From NCBI RefSeq assembly GCF_022919075.1, contig NZ_CP095078.1, positions 186,001 through 250,000 of the forward strand: a DNA stretch of 64,000 nt. Reading direction: 5' to 3'. The position numbers and the translations under genes were made by a program. This DNA comes from Nocardioides sp. W7. GTDB taxonomy: Bacteria; Actinomycetota; Actinomycetes; Propionibacteriales; Nocardioidaceae. Below are positions 1 through 7,689 of the stretch, in pieces. Every line of letters begins with the position of its first letter. The stretch's first letter is position 1. The notes below the pieces were generated by a model, which saw only the letters and a list, made by a program, of their open reading frames with translations, was not told the DNA's origin and did not search any database.

Positions 1-31
1 GGCGGGCGATCCGCTGCGGCGTGAGAGTCAT
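1..31 (-). CDS. 5' end of an unidentified gene, cut by the window edge
   Basis: An ATG on the minus strand begins two bases after the stop codon of the GMC oxidoreductase gene and gives the first ten residues MTLTPQRIAR before the sequence ends. A purine-rich stretch (GGGACGGGG) precedes it. The tight spacing suggests it is the next gene of the same operon. Too little is present to identify it. Confidence 0.4.
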   Translation of the reverse strand, partial: MTLTPQRIAR

Positions 32-33
32 GG

Positions 34-1659
34 TCAGCCCCGTCCCAGCACCAGGTCGGCGCCGCGTTCGCCGATCATGATGGCCGGCGCGTTGGTGTTG
101 CCGCCGGTGATCGACGGCATGATCGAGGCGTCGCAGACCCGCAGGCCCTCGACGCCCCGGACCTTCAGGTCGGGCGAGACGACGGCGAGCTCGTCGACAC
201 CCATCCGACAGGTGCCGACCCCGTGGTAGACCGAGGTCGCCCGGTTGAGGATCGCGTCGCGCAGCGCCTGGCCCGTCAGGTTGGCGCCGGGGTGCAGCTC
301 CTCCTTGACCGCGCCGCCGAAGGCCGCGCCGCCCATGATCTCGCGGACCATCTCCGACCCCTCGCCGAGAAGCTCGAGGTCGGCCGGGTCGGCGAGGTAC
401 TGGGGATCGATCAGCGGTGCCGCCGTCGGGTCCGCCGAGGCCAGCCGCAGGGTGCCGCGGCTGCGCGGGTAGATCAGGGTCGTGAGCACCGTCAGCGCGG
501 GCCGCTGGTCGACGTCGTGGCGGATCGCCTCGTCCTGGTTGGGCGAGACGTAGGCCCACGGCAACAGGTGCAGCTGCAGGTCGGGTACGTCGGTGGCCTG
601 CGAGGTGCGCACGAACCCGACCGACTCGAACACCGAGTTCGCGAGGAACGTCGTACCGGGTCGCAGCGCCTCCTTCACGATGCCCTTGCCGAAGAAGAAG
701 GCGTTGCCGCGCATCTTCGAGGAGGTCGTGTGGAAGGTCATCGCGTGGAACATGTGGTCGTGCAGGTTGTCCCCGACCGGCAGGTCCGCGACGACCGCGA
801 TGCCATGGTCCCTCAGGTGCTGCGCGTGACCGATGCCCGAGAGCATCAGGAGCTGGGCGGACCCGACGAAGCCGGCGGAGAGGATGACCTCCTTGCCGGC
901 GCGTACGGTGCGCTGCGAGCCGTTCTTGTCGGTCACCTCGACGCCGGTCGCGCGGCCGTTCTCGACGACGACCTTGCGGACCAGCACCTCCGACTGCAGC
1001 TGCAGGGTGGGCGGCGCGAGGTGGTGGATGTAGCCGCGGGAGGCGCTGTAGCGCAGCCCCTGCGCGGCGTTCTGCTGCATCCGGCCGATGCCCTCCTGCG
1101 ACTCCCCGTTGTAGTCGTCGAGGACCTTGACCCCGAGGGTGTCGGCGGTGGCCTGGATGAACTGGAGGGTGCCCTCCTGCGGAGCCTTGTTGCGGGTGAC
1201 CCGGATCGGGCCGCCGGCACCGCGGAAGGCGTTCTCGCCGTCCTCGAAGTCCTCCATCCGCTTGTACGCCGCGTTCACCGAGTCGGCGTCCCAGCCGGTG
1301 TTGCCCTCGGCGGCCCAGGAGTCGAAGTTGGCCCGGTTGCCGCGCACGTAGACCATGCCGTTGACCGAGCTCGAGCCGCCGACGACCTTGCCCCGCGGGA
1401 CCGGCATCTTGCGGTCGAGGATGTGCTTCTGCGGGGTGGAGTAGTAGCCCCAGTCGACCCGCTGCTTGATCTGCGGGACCGAGTGCATCGGCCCGATCAT
1501 CCCGGGCTTCTTCACCAGGAACTGCTCGTCGCTCTTGCCTGCCTCGAGGACGATCACGCTCGCCCCGGACTCGGCCAGGCGGCCGGCGATCGCGGCGCCG
1601 GAGCTCCCGGATCCCACGACGACGTAGTCGGCCTCGTTGCGGTAGGGGGTCTTGGCCAT
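34..1659 (-). CDS. GMC family FAD-dependent oxidoreductase (choline dehydrogenase/alcohol oxidase type)
   Basis: A 541-residue glucose-methanol-choline oxidoreductase, expected to oxidise an alcohol using FAD. The N-terminal dinucleotide-binding loop reads VVVGSGSSGAAIAGRLAE (about residues 12-29), followed by the GMC signature PRGKVVGGSSSVNGMVYVRG near residue 90. The C-terminal part has the catalytic His in VYHGVGTCRMG and the closing NTNAPAIMIGE segment. Length is normal for BetA-like members. The ATG at 1659 was chosen because GAGGTG lies just before it; an in-frame extension upstream lacks support. It is divergent from pdxY, and a KstR-like operator overlaps the probable promoter. The substrate cannot be read from sequence; given the SDRs and operator nearby, a hydrophobic alcohol is an inference. 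Confidence 0.9.
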   Translation of the reverse strand: MAKTPYRNEADYVVVGSGSSGAAIAGRLAESGASVIVLEAGKSDEQFLVKKPGMIGPMHSVPQIKQRVDWGYYSTPQKHILDRKMPVPRGKVVGGSSSVNGMVYVRGNRANFDSWAAEGNTGWDADSVNAAYKRMEDFEDGENAFRGAGGPIRVTRNKAPQEGTLQFIQATADTLGVKVLDDYNGESQEGIGRMQQNAAQGLRYSASRGYIHHLAPPTLQLQSEVLVRKVVVENGRATGVEVTDKNGSQRTVRAGKEVILSAGFVGSAQLLMLSGIGHAQHLRDHGIAVVADLPVGDNLHDHMFHAMTFHTTSSKMRGNAFFFGKGIVKEALRPGTTFLANSVFESVGFVRTSQATDVPDLQLHLLPWAYVSPNQDEAIRHDVDQRPALTVLTTLIYPRSRGTLRLASADPTAAPLIDPQYLADPADLELLGEGSEMVREIMGGAAFGGAVKEELHPGANLTGQALRDAILNRATSVYHGVGTCRMGVDELAVVSPDLKVRGVEGLRVCDASIMPSITGGNTNAPAIMIGERGADLVLGRG

Positions 1660-1720
1660 CGATACACCTCGGCGTTCACATACTGACGGAATGTGGCTCG
1701 GCACACACTACGCCATGAAC

Positions 1721-1734
1721 TGCAACCTGTTCTA
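1721..1734. promoter_or_regulatory. KstR-like TetR-family operator between GMC oxidoreductase and pdxY
   Basis: TGCAACCTGTTCTA matches TNNAACNNGTTNNA at every fixed position. On the minus strand it covers TAGAAC, which stands 18 nt before a possible -10 box TAGTGT (1705-1710), so a bound repressor would block transcription of the GMC gene. The consensus is that of KstR, the cholesterol-catabolism repressor of mycobacteria; other TetR regulators could use a similar site. Confidence 0.55.
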
Positions 1735-1760
1735 GTTACCTGGGGGTGGAGGATGGTCCG

Positions 1761-2612
1761 GTGCAGATCCTGTCCATCCAGTCCTCGGTCGCCTACGGCC
1801 ACGTCGGCAACTCCGCCGCCACGTTCCCGCTCCAGCGCATCGGCCACGAGGTCTGGCCGGTGCTCACGGTGCACTTCTCGAACCACACCGGGTACGGCGC
1901 GTGGCGCGGGCCGCTGCTCGCCCCGGCCGACGTCGCGGACGTGATCGCCGGCATCGAGGACCGTGGCGTCCTGGGCCAGGCCGACGCGGTCCTCTCGGGC
2001 TACCAGGGCGACCCGGCCGTCGGCGCGGTGATCCTGGACGCGGTCGCCAGGGTCAAGGCGCTCAACCCGGACGCGGTCTACTGCTGCGACCCGGTGATGG
2101 GCGACGTGGGCCGCGGCATGTTCGTGCGACCGGGCATCCCCGAGTTCATGCGCGACACGGTCGTGCCCCAGGCCGACGTGGTGACCCCGAACCACTTCGA
2201 GCTCGACTTCCTGGCCGGCCGCACGACCACCACGATCGCGGAGGTGCTGGACGCGGTGGACGCCGTCCGCGACCGCGGCCCCCGCGACGTCCTGGTCACG
2301 AGCGTGCTGACCTCGGAGGTCGAGCCCGACCACCTCGACGTGGTCGCCGTCTCCGACGCCGGCGCCTGGGCGGTCACCACCCCGCTGCTGCCGATCAGCC
2401 CGAACGGGTGCGGCGACGTCACCGCGGCGCTCTACCTGGCCCACCTGCGCACGACCGGCTCGCCGGCCACCGCGCTGGAGCGGACCACCTCGTCGGTCTT
2501 CGCGATCCTGGAGGCGACCATCGCCGCCGGCACCCGCGAGATCCAGCTCATCGCGGCCCAGGACGCCATCGCCGACCCGCCGCCGACGTTCCCCGCCCGC
2601 CGGCTGCGCTGA
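1761..2612 (+). CDS. pdxY: Pyridoxal kinase PdxY
   Basis: A 283-residue ribokinase-fold kinase that phosphorylates pyridoxal (vitamin B6 salvage). The N-terminus QILSIQSSVAYGHVGNSAA is the typical PdxY/PdxK start, CDPVMGD (near residue 113) is the conserved kinase segment, and SPNGCGDVTAALYL is the ATP/anion-hole motif with the catalytic Asp. GTG at 1761 is preferred over GTG at 1746 because GGAGG (1748-1752) sits 8 nt before it and the family N-terminus starts there. It is divergent from the GMC gene and shares its control region. There is no B6 biosynthetic neighbour. Confidence 0.92.
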   Translation: MQILSIQSSVAYGHVGNSAATFPLQRIGHEVWPVLTVHFSNHTGYGAWRGPLLAPADVADVIAGIEDRGVLGQADAVLSGYQGDPAVGAVILDAVARVKALNPDAVYCCDPVMGDVGRGMFVRPGIPEFMRDTVVPQADVVTPNHFELDFLAGRTTTTIAEVLDAVDAVRDRGPRDVLVTSVLTSEVEPDHLDVVAVSDAGAWAVTTPLLPISPNGCGDVTAALYLAHLRTTGSPATALERTTSSVFAILEATIAAGTREIQLIAAQDAIADPPPTFPARRLR

Positions 2613-2724
2613 CCCAGCGTCGTACGACATCGGGACGGGTCCCGCCACCCGCATTTCCGGCCGGTCTGGACGGCTCTGAAATGACGCGGCGGGATCGCGC
2701 GCCGTCCTGGTTCAGTCCTGGGTC

Positions 2725-5028
2725 ATGTCGTCCCGCCTGCCCGTCCTCGTCGCGTCCGTCGCCCTCGCCGCCACTCTGCTGCCGGCCGGCCCGGCGGGGG
2801 CCGCACGCCCGAAGGCACCCGACCTCGTCGTCGCGAGCGCGTCGCTCCCGGTGCGCACGGTCGCGCCCGGCGCGACCGTGCGAGTCCCACACACCCTGCG
2901 CAACAGCGGCACCGCGAAGGCGAGGCGCTCGACGACCCGTGTCCACCTGGTCGCGGGCCGCGCCGCCGTACCCGTGGCCGGTCGCGCCGTCGGCGCCCTG
3001 AAGCCGCGCAAGCGGACCCGGCCGGCCACCGTGGCGTTCCGGGTGCCCGTGACGCTGGCGACCGGGTCGTACGCCGTCCGCGTCTGCGCCGACGGCCAGC
3101 GCAAGGTCAAGGAGCGCAACGAGCGCAACAACTGCCGGGTCGCCGGGACGCTGCAGGTGCAGCGACCGACGACTCCCCCGCCGGCGCCGCCGACCCCGCA
3201 GATCCCCGCGATGGATCCGGGCGAGACGGTGCTCGACAGCTTCGCGACGACCCGGGACTGGCCGGCCGACGAGGACGACGCGCTCGGGTACCTGAAGATC
3301 TTCTGCCAGTCCGCCTACCCCGCCCGGGCGTTCTCCCTCCCGGACGCCGTGGCCAGCCTCCGGTCCCGGCTCACCCAGGACGCCGCCGCGGGGATGGCCG
3401 CGCTCGCCGCATCCCCGTCGTACGACGACGTCGTCGGGCTCCAGCAGCTCGCGACGGCCGGCGTCGCCCAGGGCTCGCCCGGCCTCGCCCTGGCCGCGCT
3501 GCTCCGCGCCGCGGACCTGGAGCCGACCATCGGCACCCACCTGGTGAACGCGGCGTCGCTCGCGGTCTCGCTGAGCATGCCCAACGAGGCGGTCGCGCTC
3601 CTCGACGCTGCCGCCTCCCGGACCTTCCGGACCCCGGCGATGGGGATCCCGCAGCAGGCGATCGCGGCGACCGTGCGCGGACAGGCCCTGGTGATGACCG
3701 GCCGCGCCGAGCTGGCGCGGCCCTGGTTCCTCGCCGCCCGGGCGGCGGCACCGGTGCTGACCGAGGCCGAGGCCGGCCTGGCCACCATCGAGGCCTGCGC
3801 GGGCGACGACGTGAAGGCGGCCCGCCTGGTCCGCAAGAGCCGCCAGCGCACTCAGGAGAAGACCGCGCCGGAGCAGGAGGTCGCGCGTCCCGAGCCGCTG
3901 TCGCAGATCGATCTCGGTGCCGGCCGCACCACGCACCTGCGTCAGGTCCCCCTGCCGGTCTCCCCCGACCGGGCGGTCGCCATGATCGACGGCTACCAGG
4001 CGATCCTCGACCACAACTTCACCGAGATCGACGACCACAACGCCCGCGCGAACGCGCTCGACGTGCTCCTCGACGCCGCCGACGCCACGAGCACCGAGGC
4101 CGAGCGCGAGCGTCGGCACGACCTGATCAGCCTCTCCTACACCGCCACCAGCCCCGAGATCGAGGCCCTGGAGAACCAGGTCGACCGGATCCTCGACGAC
4201 CTGACCGAGCAGAAGGAGGCGTTCTGGGGCGGCGGGACCGGCGAGGCGCCGTACACCTACGGCGAGATCCAGGACGACGCCTTCGCCGCCTGCGACGACA
4301 CCCCCTGCTACACGAAGTACATGAACGACCACTGCCGTCCCGCGCTGCGCTCGGAGCACCAGCACTGGCTGGCGCTGATGCAGGAGTACCAGGACACCGA
4401 GAACGAGCGGATCGCCCTGCTCTCGCAGCTGATGAGCTCGATCGCCGCCCACGTCGCCGAGCCCGCGGGCCACGACCTGATCATCCTCGGCATCGAGCGG
4501 CTCGAGGCGACCACCCACACCGGCATCGCCACCCGCGGCTGGGTGTGGGCCCGCGACGCCCAGGTCCGCTCGGACCACTGCGTCGAGCCGCTGCCGGTCG
4601 AGGGCGTCGACGCCGAGGACGAGCCGGACGCCGAGAGCGCCGGCGCGTGCTCGGAGGAGGCCAAGAAGATCAGCTTCAAGTTCGGGCTCGGCCCGAGCGA
4701 GATGAAGGTCAACTGCGAGAAGGTCCAGCAGGAGTTCTCCGCCGAGGTGTTGCCGCTGCTGAACGCCTTCGCCGAGATCTCCTACGACTTCCGCAGCGGC
4801 ACCATGACCATCGTCGCCGGCAGCAAGGCCAAGGGCGGCGTGGGCGGCGTCGAGGGCTCGTTCAAGTCCGGCGTCTACGTCACCGTCGACACCCGTGGCG
4901 GCGGCTCGATCAAGGACGTCGGCTGGCAGGTCGGCCCCGAGGTCACCGCGAGCGCCGGCGGGCTCGAGGTCGAGGTCTACAAGGACGAGATGGACATCTC
5001 GTTCATCGCCGGGTTGAAGGGCGACTGA
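2725..5028 (+). CDS. Large secreted protein with N-terminal CARDB-like domain, function unknown
   Basis: A 767-residue exported protein. Residues 1-27 form a signal peptide ending in PAGPAGAA. Residues about 33-145 look like a CARDB/APHP beta-sandwich (DLVVASASL, RNSGTA, NERNN). A Pro-rich hinge (TTPPPAPPTPQIP) follows. Residues about 160-390 are Ala-rich helical pairs resembling TPR-type repeats, and residues about 390-520 are highly charged with coiled-coil character. After an acidic linker, the last ~120 residues (from SEEAKKISFKFG) appear to be a beta-rich domain I do not recognise. Seven or more Cys residues suggest disulfides. It stands alone between pdxY and a convergent tRNA gene. The 112 bp before it show no clear promoter, and the start has no strong ribosome site. 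Confidence 0.8.
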   Translation: MSSRLPVLVASVALAATLLPAGPAGAARPKAPDLVVASASLPVRTVAPGATVRVPHTLRNSGTAKARRSTTRVHLVAGRAAVPVAGRAVGALKPRKRTRPATVAFRVPVTLATGSYAVRVCADGQRKVKERNERNNCRVAGTLQVQRPTTPPPAPPTPQIPAMDPGETVLDSFATTRDWPADEDDALGYLKIFCQSAYPARAFSLPDAVASLRSRLTQDAAAGMAALAASPSYDDVVGLQQLATAGVAQGSPGLALAALLRAADLEPTIGTHLVNAASLAVSLSMPNEAVALLDAAASRTFRTPAMGIPQQAIAATVRGQALVMTGRAELARPWFLAARAAAPVLTEAEAGLATIEACAGDDVKAARLVRKSRQRTQEKTAPEQEVARPEPLSQIDLGAGRTTHLRQVPLPVSPDRAVAMIDGYQAILDHNFTEIDDHNARANALDVLLDAADATSTEAERERRHDLISLSYTATSPEIEALENQVDRILDDLTEQKEAFWGGGTGEAPYTYGEIQDDAFAACDDTPCYTKYMNDHCRPALRSEHQHWLALMQEYQDTENERIALLSQLMSSIAAHVAEPAGHDLIILGIERLEATTHTGIATRGWVWARDAQVRSDHCVEPLPVEGVDAEDEPDAESAGACSEEAKKISFKFGLGPSEMKVNCEKVQQEFSAEVLPLLNAFAEISYDFRSGTMTIVAGSKAKGGVGGVEGSFKSGVYVTVDTRGGGSIKDVGWQVGPEVTASAGGLEVEVYKDEMDISFIAGLKGD

Positions 5029-5042
5029 GGGCCGGCCTGGAA

Positions 5043-5064
5043 CTTCCCCGGTTCACCGGGGAAG
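5043..5064. terminator. Perfect hairpin downstream of the CARDB-like gene
   Basis: CTTCCCCGGT and ACCGGGGAAG form a 10-bp perfect stem with a 2-nt loop, 14 nt after the stop codon at 5028. There is no T-run. It may end transcription from either side of this convergent gap. Confidence 0.55.
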
Positions 5065-5068
5065 CTGG

Positions 5069-5100
5069 ACGTTCTCGGGCGAAATGTCGGCCGAGAACGT
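5069..5100. repeat. Second inverted repeat before the tRNA gene
   Basis: ACGTTCTCGG (5069-5078) and CCGAGAACGT (5091-5100) are perfect 10-bp arms around a 12-nt loop, four bases after the previous hairpin. Stacked hairpins of this kind recur in other convergent gaps of the window. Confidence 0.5.
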
Positions 5101-5128
5101 ACGGCTTGCCCCGAGAAGTCCGCCTCGG

Positions 5129-5201
5129 AGCCGATGACAGGAATTGAACCCGCGACATCCTTATTACAAGTAAGGCGCTCTACCAACTGAGCTACATCGG
5201 C
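5129..5201 (-). tRNA. tRNA-Thr (anticodon TGT)
   Basis: Read on the minus strand this gives a full 73-nt cloverleaf. The acceptor stem is GCCGATG/CATCGGC, the D-arm has AGCTCAGTTGGTAGAGC, the anticodon stem is CCTTA/TAAGG with loop CTTGTAA (anticodon TGT), and the T-arm contains GGTTCAATTCC. No CCA is encoded. It stands alone, convergent with the CARDB-like gene. Confidence 0.95.
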
Positions 5202-5244
5202 GCGACCCGATCGGGTCGGTCGCTCATGCTAGTGGGCACGCGGG

Positions 5245-6006
5245 TCAGCTGAAGAAGCTGCCGCCCCCGTCCACGCTCAGCGTCACCCCGGTGACGTACG
5301 ACGAGTCGGGGCCGGCCAGGTAGACCGCGGCCCGGCCGACGTCGTGCTCGGCGTCGCCGACCCGGGGCACCGACATCGTCTTCAGGACGATCTTCTCGAG
5401 CTCCTCGGGGCGCTCGTCGAAGTAGGTCCGGGCTCCCTCGCTGAGCACGAACGGCGCGAGGTTGTTGACCGTGATGCCGTGCCGTCCCCACTCCCGGGCG
5501 GCCACCCGGGTCAGTCCGGCGACGGCGGCCTTGGAGGCGACGTACGCGCCGAAGCCGGCGAGCCCCTGCGGCTCGGAGCCGGAGCGCAGGTTGATCACGC
5601 GGCCGCCGTACGCGCTGCTCTGCAGGTGCGGGAAGCAGGCGCGCATGAAGTAGAGCGTCGCCTTCGGGCCGGTGTCGAGCACCCGGTCCAGCTCGTCGTC
5701 GGTCGTCGCCTCGAAACGCGCCGAGACCGCGTCGATGGCGTTGTTGACGAGCACGTCGACCGACCCGAGCCGCTCGACGACGTCCGCGACACAGGAATCC
5801 ACCTGGGCGGAGTCACGGATGTCGCAGCGCAGCGCGAACGCCTCGGCGTACGGCGTCAGCTCGGCGACCGTCCGTTCGGCACCCTCGGCGTCGAGGTCGA
5901 CCACGGCGACGCGCGCGCCCTCCTTGGCGAAGGCCCGGGCGATGCCGGCGCCGACCCCGCGGGCGGCGCCGGTGACGATCGCGACCCGGCCCTCCAGGAC
6001 GCCCAT
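5245..6006 (-). CDS. SDR family NAD(P)-dependent oxidoreductase
   Basis: A 253-residue classical short-chain dehydrogenase/reductase. The cofactor loop is TGAARGVGAGIA near the N-terminus; an Asp after the second strand (VVDLDAEG) favours NAD(H). The segment VLVNNAID replaces the usual NNAG, and YVASK carries the catalytic Tyr and Lys. The C-terminus ends SVDGGGSFFS as in FabG-like enzymes. It begins one base after the stop of the SDR at 6008-6736, so the two form an operon behind a KstR-like operator. The substrate is unknown; the pairing suggests successive or alternative oxidation steps in one pathway (inference). Confidence 0.9.
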   Translation of the reverse strand: MGVLEGRVAIVTGAARGVGAGIARAFAKEGARVAVVDLDAEGAERTVAELTPYAEAFALRCDIRDSAQVDSCVADVVERLGSVDVLVNNAIDAVSARFEATTDDELDRVLDTGPKATLYFMRACFPHLQSSAYGGRVINLRSGSEPQGLAGFGAYVASKAAVAGLTRVAAREWGRHGITVNNLAPFVLSEGARTYFDERPEELEKIVLKTMSVPRVGDAEHDVGRAAVYLAGPDSSYVTGVTLSVDGGGSFFS

Positions 6007-6007
6007 G

Positions 6008-6736
6008 TCAGCTCATGAACCCGTCGATGGCCAGCACCGTGCCGGTGACGAACGCGGCCGCGGGCGAGGCGAGGTAGCCGATGGCCGCCGCGACGTCGCC
6101 GGGCGGGATCGCACCGGGCATCTGCATGAAGAGCCGCTCGGAGATCCGGGGCTCCAGGTCGCTCGGATAGGTCTCGGCCACCTTGGCCACCATCGGGGTG
6201 TCGATGGTGCCGGGGCAGACGGCGTTCACCCGGACGCCGGTGGAGACCAGCTCCAGGGCGAGGTTCTTGGTCAGCTGGGTCAGCCCGCCCTTGGAGGCGC
6301 CGTACGCGGCGGCGTACGGCTGCGGGACCCGGCCCGCGACCGAGGAGACGTTCACGACGCAGCCCGGTCCGGCCTTCAGGTACGGGAGCGCCGCCTGGGT
6401 CAGCAGGAACGGGCCCTTGAGGTTGACCGCGAGCACCCGGTCCAGCTCGGCCTCGTCGATCTGCTCGAACCGACCGAACTGGACGATGCCCGCCACGTTG
6501 GCGAGCACGTCGATGCGGCCGTGCTGGGCGCAGGTCGCGATCGCCGCGTCGACCGAGGCCTTGTCGGCGACGTTGGTCTCGACATAGGTCACGCCCTCGG
6601 GGACGGTCGGGTTCACGTCGAGGCCGAAGACGACCTCGCCGGCGTCGCGGAACATCGTGGCGGTCGCGTAGCCGACGCCGGAGGCGGCGCCGGTGACGAC
6701 GACGACGCGCTGGTCGTCGCTCAGGGTGCTGGTCAT
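6008..6736 (-). CDS. SDR family NAD(P)-dependent oxidoreductase
   Basis: A 242-residue short-chain dehydrogenase with TGAASGVGYATA (cofactor loop), LANVAG, VSSVAG (catalytic Ser) and YGASKGG (Tyr/Lys). LDVNP after the second strand again points to NAD(H). It is the first gene of the two-SDR unit. Its start is probably leaderless: TAGCGT (minus strand, 6748-6743) lies 6 nt before the ATG, and the perfect palindrome at 6759-6772 covers the -35 region. Divergent from a small membrane protein gene. Confidence 0.9.
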   Translation of the reverse strand: MTSTLSDDQRVVVVTGAASGVGYATATMFRDAGEVVFGLDVNPTVPEGVTYVETNVADKASVDAAIATCAQHGRIDVLANVAGIVQFGRFEQIDEAELDRVLAVNLKGPFLLTQAALPYLKAGPGCVVNVSSVAGRVPQPYAAAYGASKGGLTQLTKNLALELVSTGVRVNAVCPGTIDTPMVAKVAETYPSDLEPRISERLFMQMPGAIPPGDVAAAIGYLASPAAAFVTGTVLAIDGFMS

Positions 6737-6742
6737 GGCCGG

Positions 6743-6772
6743 ACGCTAGCAGGCGAACTAGAACTTGTTCTA
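6743..6772 (-). promoter_or_regulatory. SDR promoter with perfect KstR-like operator
   Basis: The minus-strand -10 box TAGCGT (6748-6743) is followed by 6 nt and the ATG, so the mRNA should be leaderless. TAGAACTTGTTCTA at 6759-6772 fits TNNAACNNGTTNNA with 6-bp perfect arms and lies over the -35 position, the expected place for a repressor. It could also control the divergent gene starting at 6791. Confidence 0.6.
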
Positions 6773-6790
6773 CCAACGTGCGATCTCGCT

Positions 6791-7207
6791 ATGTACGACG
6801 ATGTCCGCATGACCTTCGGACCTGCGTGGTGGCTGCGCCCCGACGAGCAGGCGGACATCGGGACCCCGTTCTTCGTCGTCTTCCAGGCCTCGGTCGTCGC
6901 CTCCATCCTGAGCGTGGGGTTCGAGGGCCCCGGTGCGGCCACCGCCTTCACTCTCGTCCTCGGGGGCTTCTTCGCACTGCTGGCTCTGCGCAACTCCCTG
7001 CGCCTGCTCCTGCCCCGCCCGGTCGCGACGACCGCGATGCTGGTGAGCCTCACCGTGTGCGCCTCGGCGGCAACCCTGTCCGCCGCCGGCCCGATCCTGG
7101 AGACCGACGCCCCTCTGCGCGGCATCCTGGTGCTTCCCGCGTTGAGCGTCCTCCTCACCGCCCTCGCCCAGGAGAGCGTGCGCAAGGTCAACTTGAAGCA
7201 GGCTTGA
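6791..7207 (+). CDS. Small integral membrane protein, unknown function
   Basis: A 138-residue protein with about four predicted membrane segments, including IGTPFFVVFQASVVASILSV, AFTLVLGGFFALLALRN, TAMLVSLTVCASAATLSAAG and GILVLPALSVLLTAL. There are few charges outside the ends. The ATG at 6791 was chosen; ATG at 6809 (MTFGPAWW) is possible. It is divergent from the SDR operon across the KstR-like operator and its stop lies inside the probable soxR control region. Family not recognised. Confidence 0.65.
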   Translation: MYDDVRMTFGPAWWLRPDEQADIGTPFFVVFQASVVASILSVGFEGPGAATAFTLVLGGFFALLALRNSLRLLLPRPVATTAMLVSLTVCASAATLSAAGPILETDAPLRGILVLPALSVLLTALAQESVRKVNLKQA

Positions 7208-7221
7208 ACCTCCGCGAGGCT
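7193..7221 (+). promoter_or_regulatory. Probable SoxR-type operator and soxR promoter
   Basis: The imperfect palindrome TTGAAGCAGGCTTGAA (7193-7208, 6 of 7 pairs match) lies between a -35-like TTGAAG (7193-7198) and a -10-like GAGGCT (7216-7221), 17 nt apart. MerR-family regulators bind inside an elongated spacer, so the position suits autoregulation. GTG 7228 follows the -10 box by 6 nt, consistent with a leaderless start. Confidence 0.45.
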
Positions 7222-7227
7222 GGACCC

Positions 7228-7689
7228 GTGACCCAGCTGACCATCGGACACCTGGCCGAGCGCGCAGGCGTGGCGACGTCGGCGATCCGGTTCTACGAGT
7301 CCCGCGGACTGATCCACTCGGTGCGTACGACGGGCAACCAGCGCCGCTACGAGCAGCACACCCTGCGCCGGATCGGCTTCATCCGCACGGCCCAGCGGAT
7401 CGGGCTGAGCCTCGAGGAGATCGCCGAGGCGCTTGCGACGCTGCCCGACAACCGCACCCCCACCAAGTCCGACTGGCACCGGCTGAGCAATTCCTGGCGG
7501 CCCCGGCTCGACGAGCAGATCCGCCGCATCGAGCTGCTGCGCGATCGTCTCGACGGCTGCATCGGTTGCGGCTGCCTGAGCATGAAGAGCTGCGCCCTGG
7601 TCAACCCGGGCGACGAGGCGGCGAGCTACGGCACCGGTGCCGTCTGGCTCGAGCCGCGGCCTCGCAACCGACCTGGAGTCTCCCGATGA
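7228..7689 (+). CDS. soxR: Redox-sensing MerR-family regulator SoxR
   Basis: A 153-residue cytoplasmic transcription factor. The N-terminal MerR helix-turn-helix reads LTIGHLAERAGVATSAIRFY, followed by a dimerisation helix. The four [2Fe-2S] ligands are Cys111, Cys114, Cys116 and Cys122 in CIGCGCLSMKSC, the SoxR hallmark. In actinomycetes SoxR responds to redox-active metabolites and activates a small target set. Its ATGA overlap with the GH13 gene downstream translationally couples it to a carbohydrate enzyme, an odd partner. No soxS is expected or seen. Confidence 0.95.
   Translation: MTQLTIGHLAERAGVATSAIRFYESRGLIHSVRTTGNQRRYEQHTLRRIGFIRTAQRIGLSLEEIAEALATLPDNRTPTKSDWHRLSNSWRPRLDEQIRRIELLRDRLDGCIGCGCLSMKSCALVNPGDEAASYGTGAVWLEPRPRNRPGVSR

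Noticed and set aside
223..1686. Long open frame opposite the GMC oxidoreductase gene
   Set aside because: A mirror frame caused by high GC; its Arg/Val/Gly-rich translation has no fold and the opposite strand encodes a clear enzyme.
2548..4578. 676-residue open frame antisense to the CARDB-like gene
   Set aside because: The translation is low-complexity Arg/Gly/Asp/Val; the plus strand has a signal peptide and recognisable domain.
5029..5201. Attachment site or prophage remnant at tRNA-Thr
   Set aside because: No partial duplicate of the tRNA 3' end was seen in the window and no integrase lies nearby.
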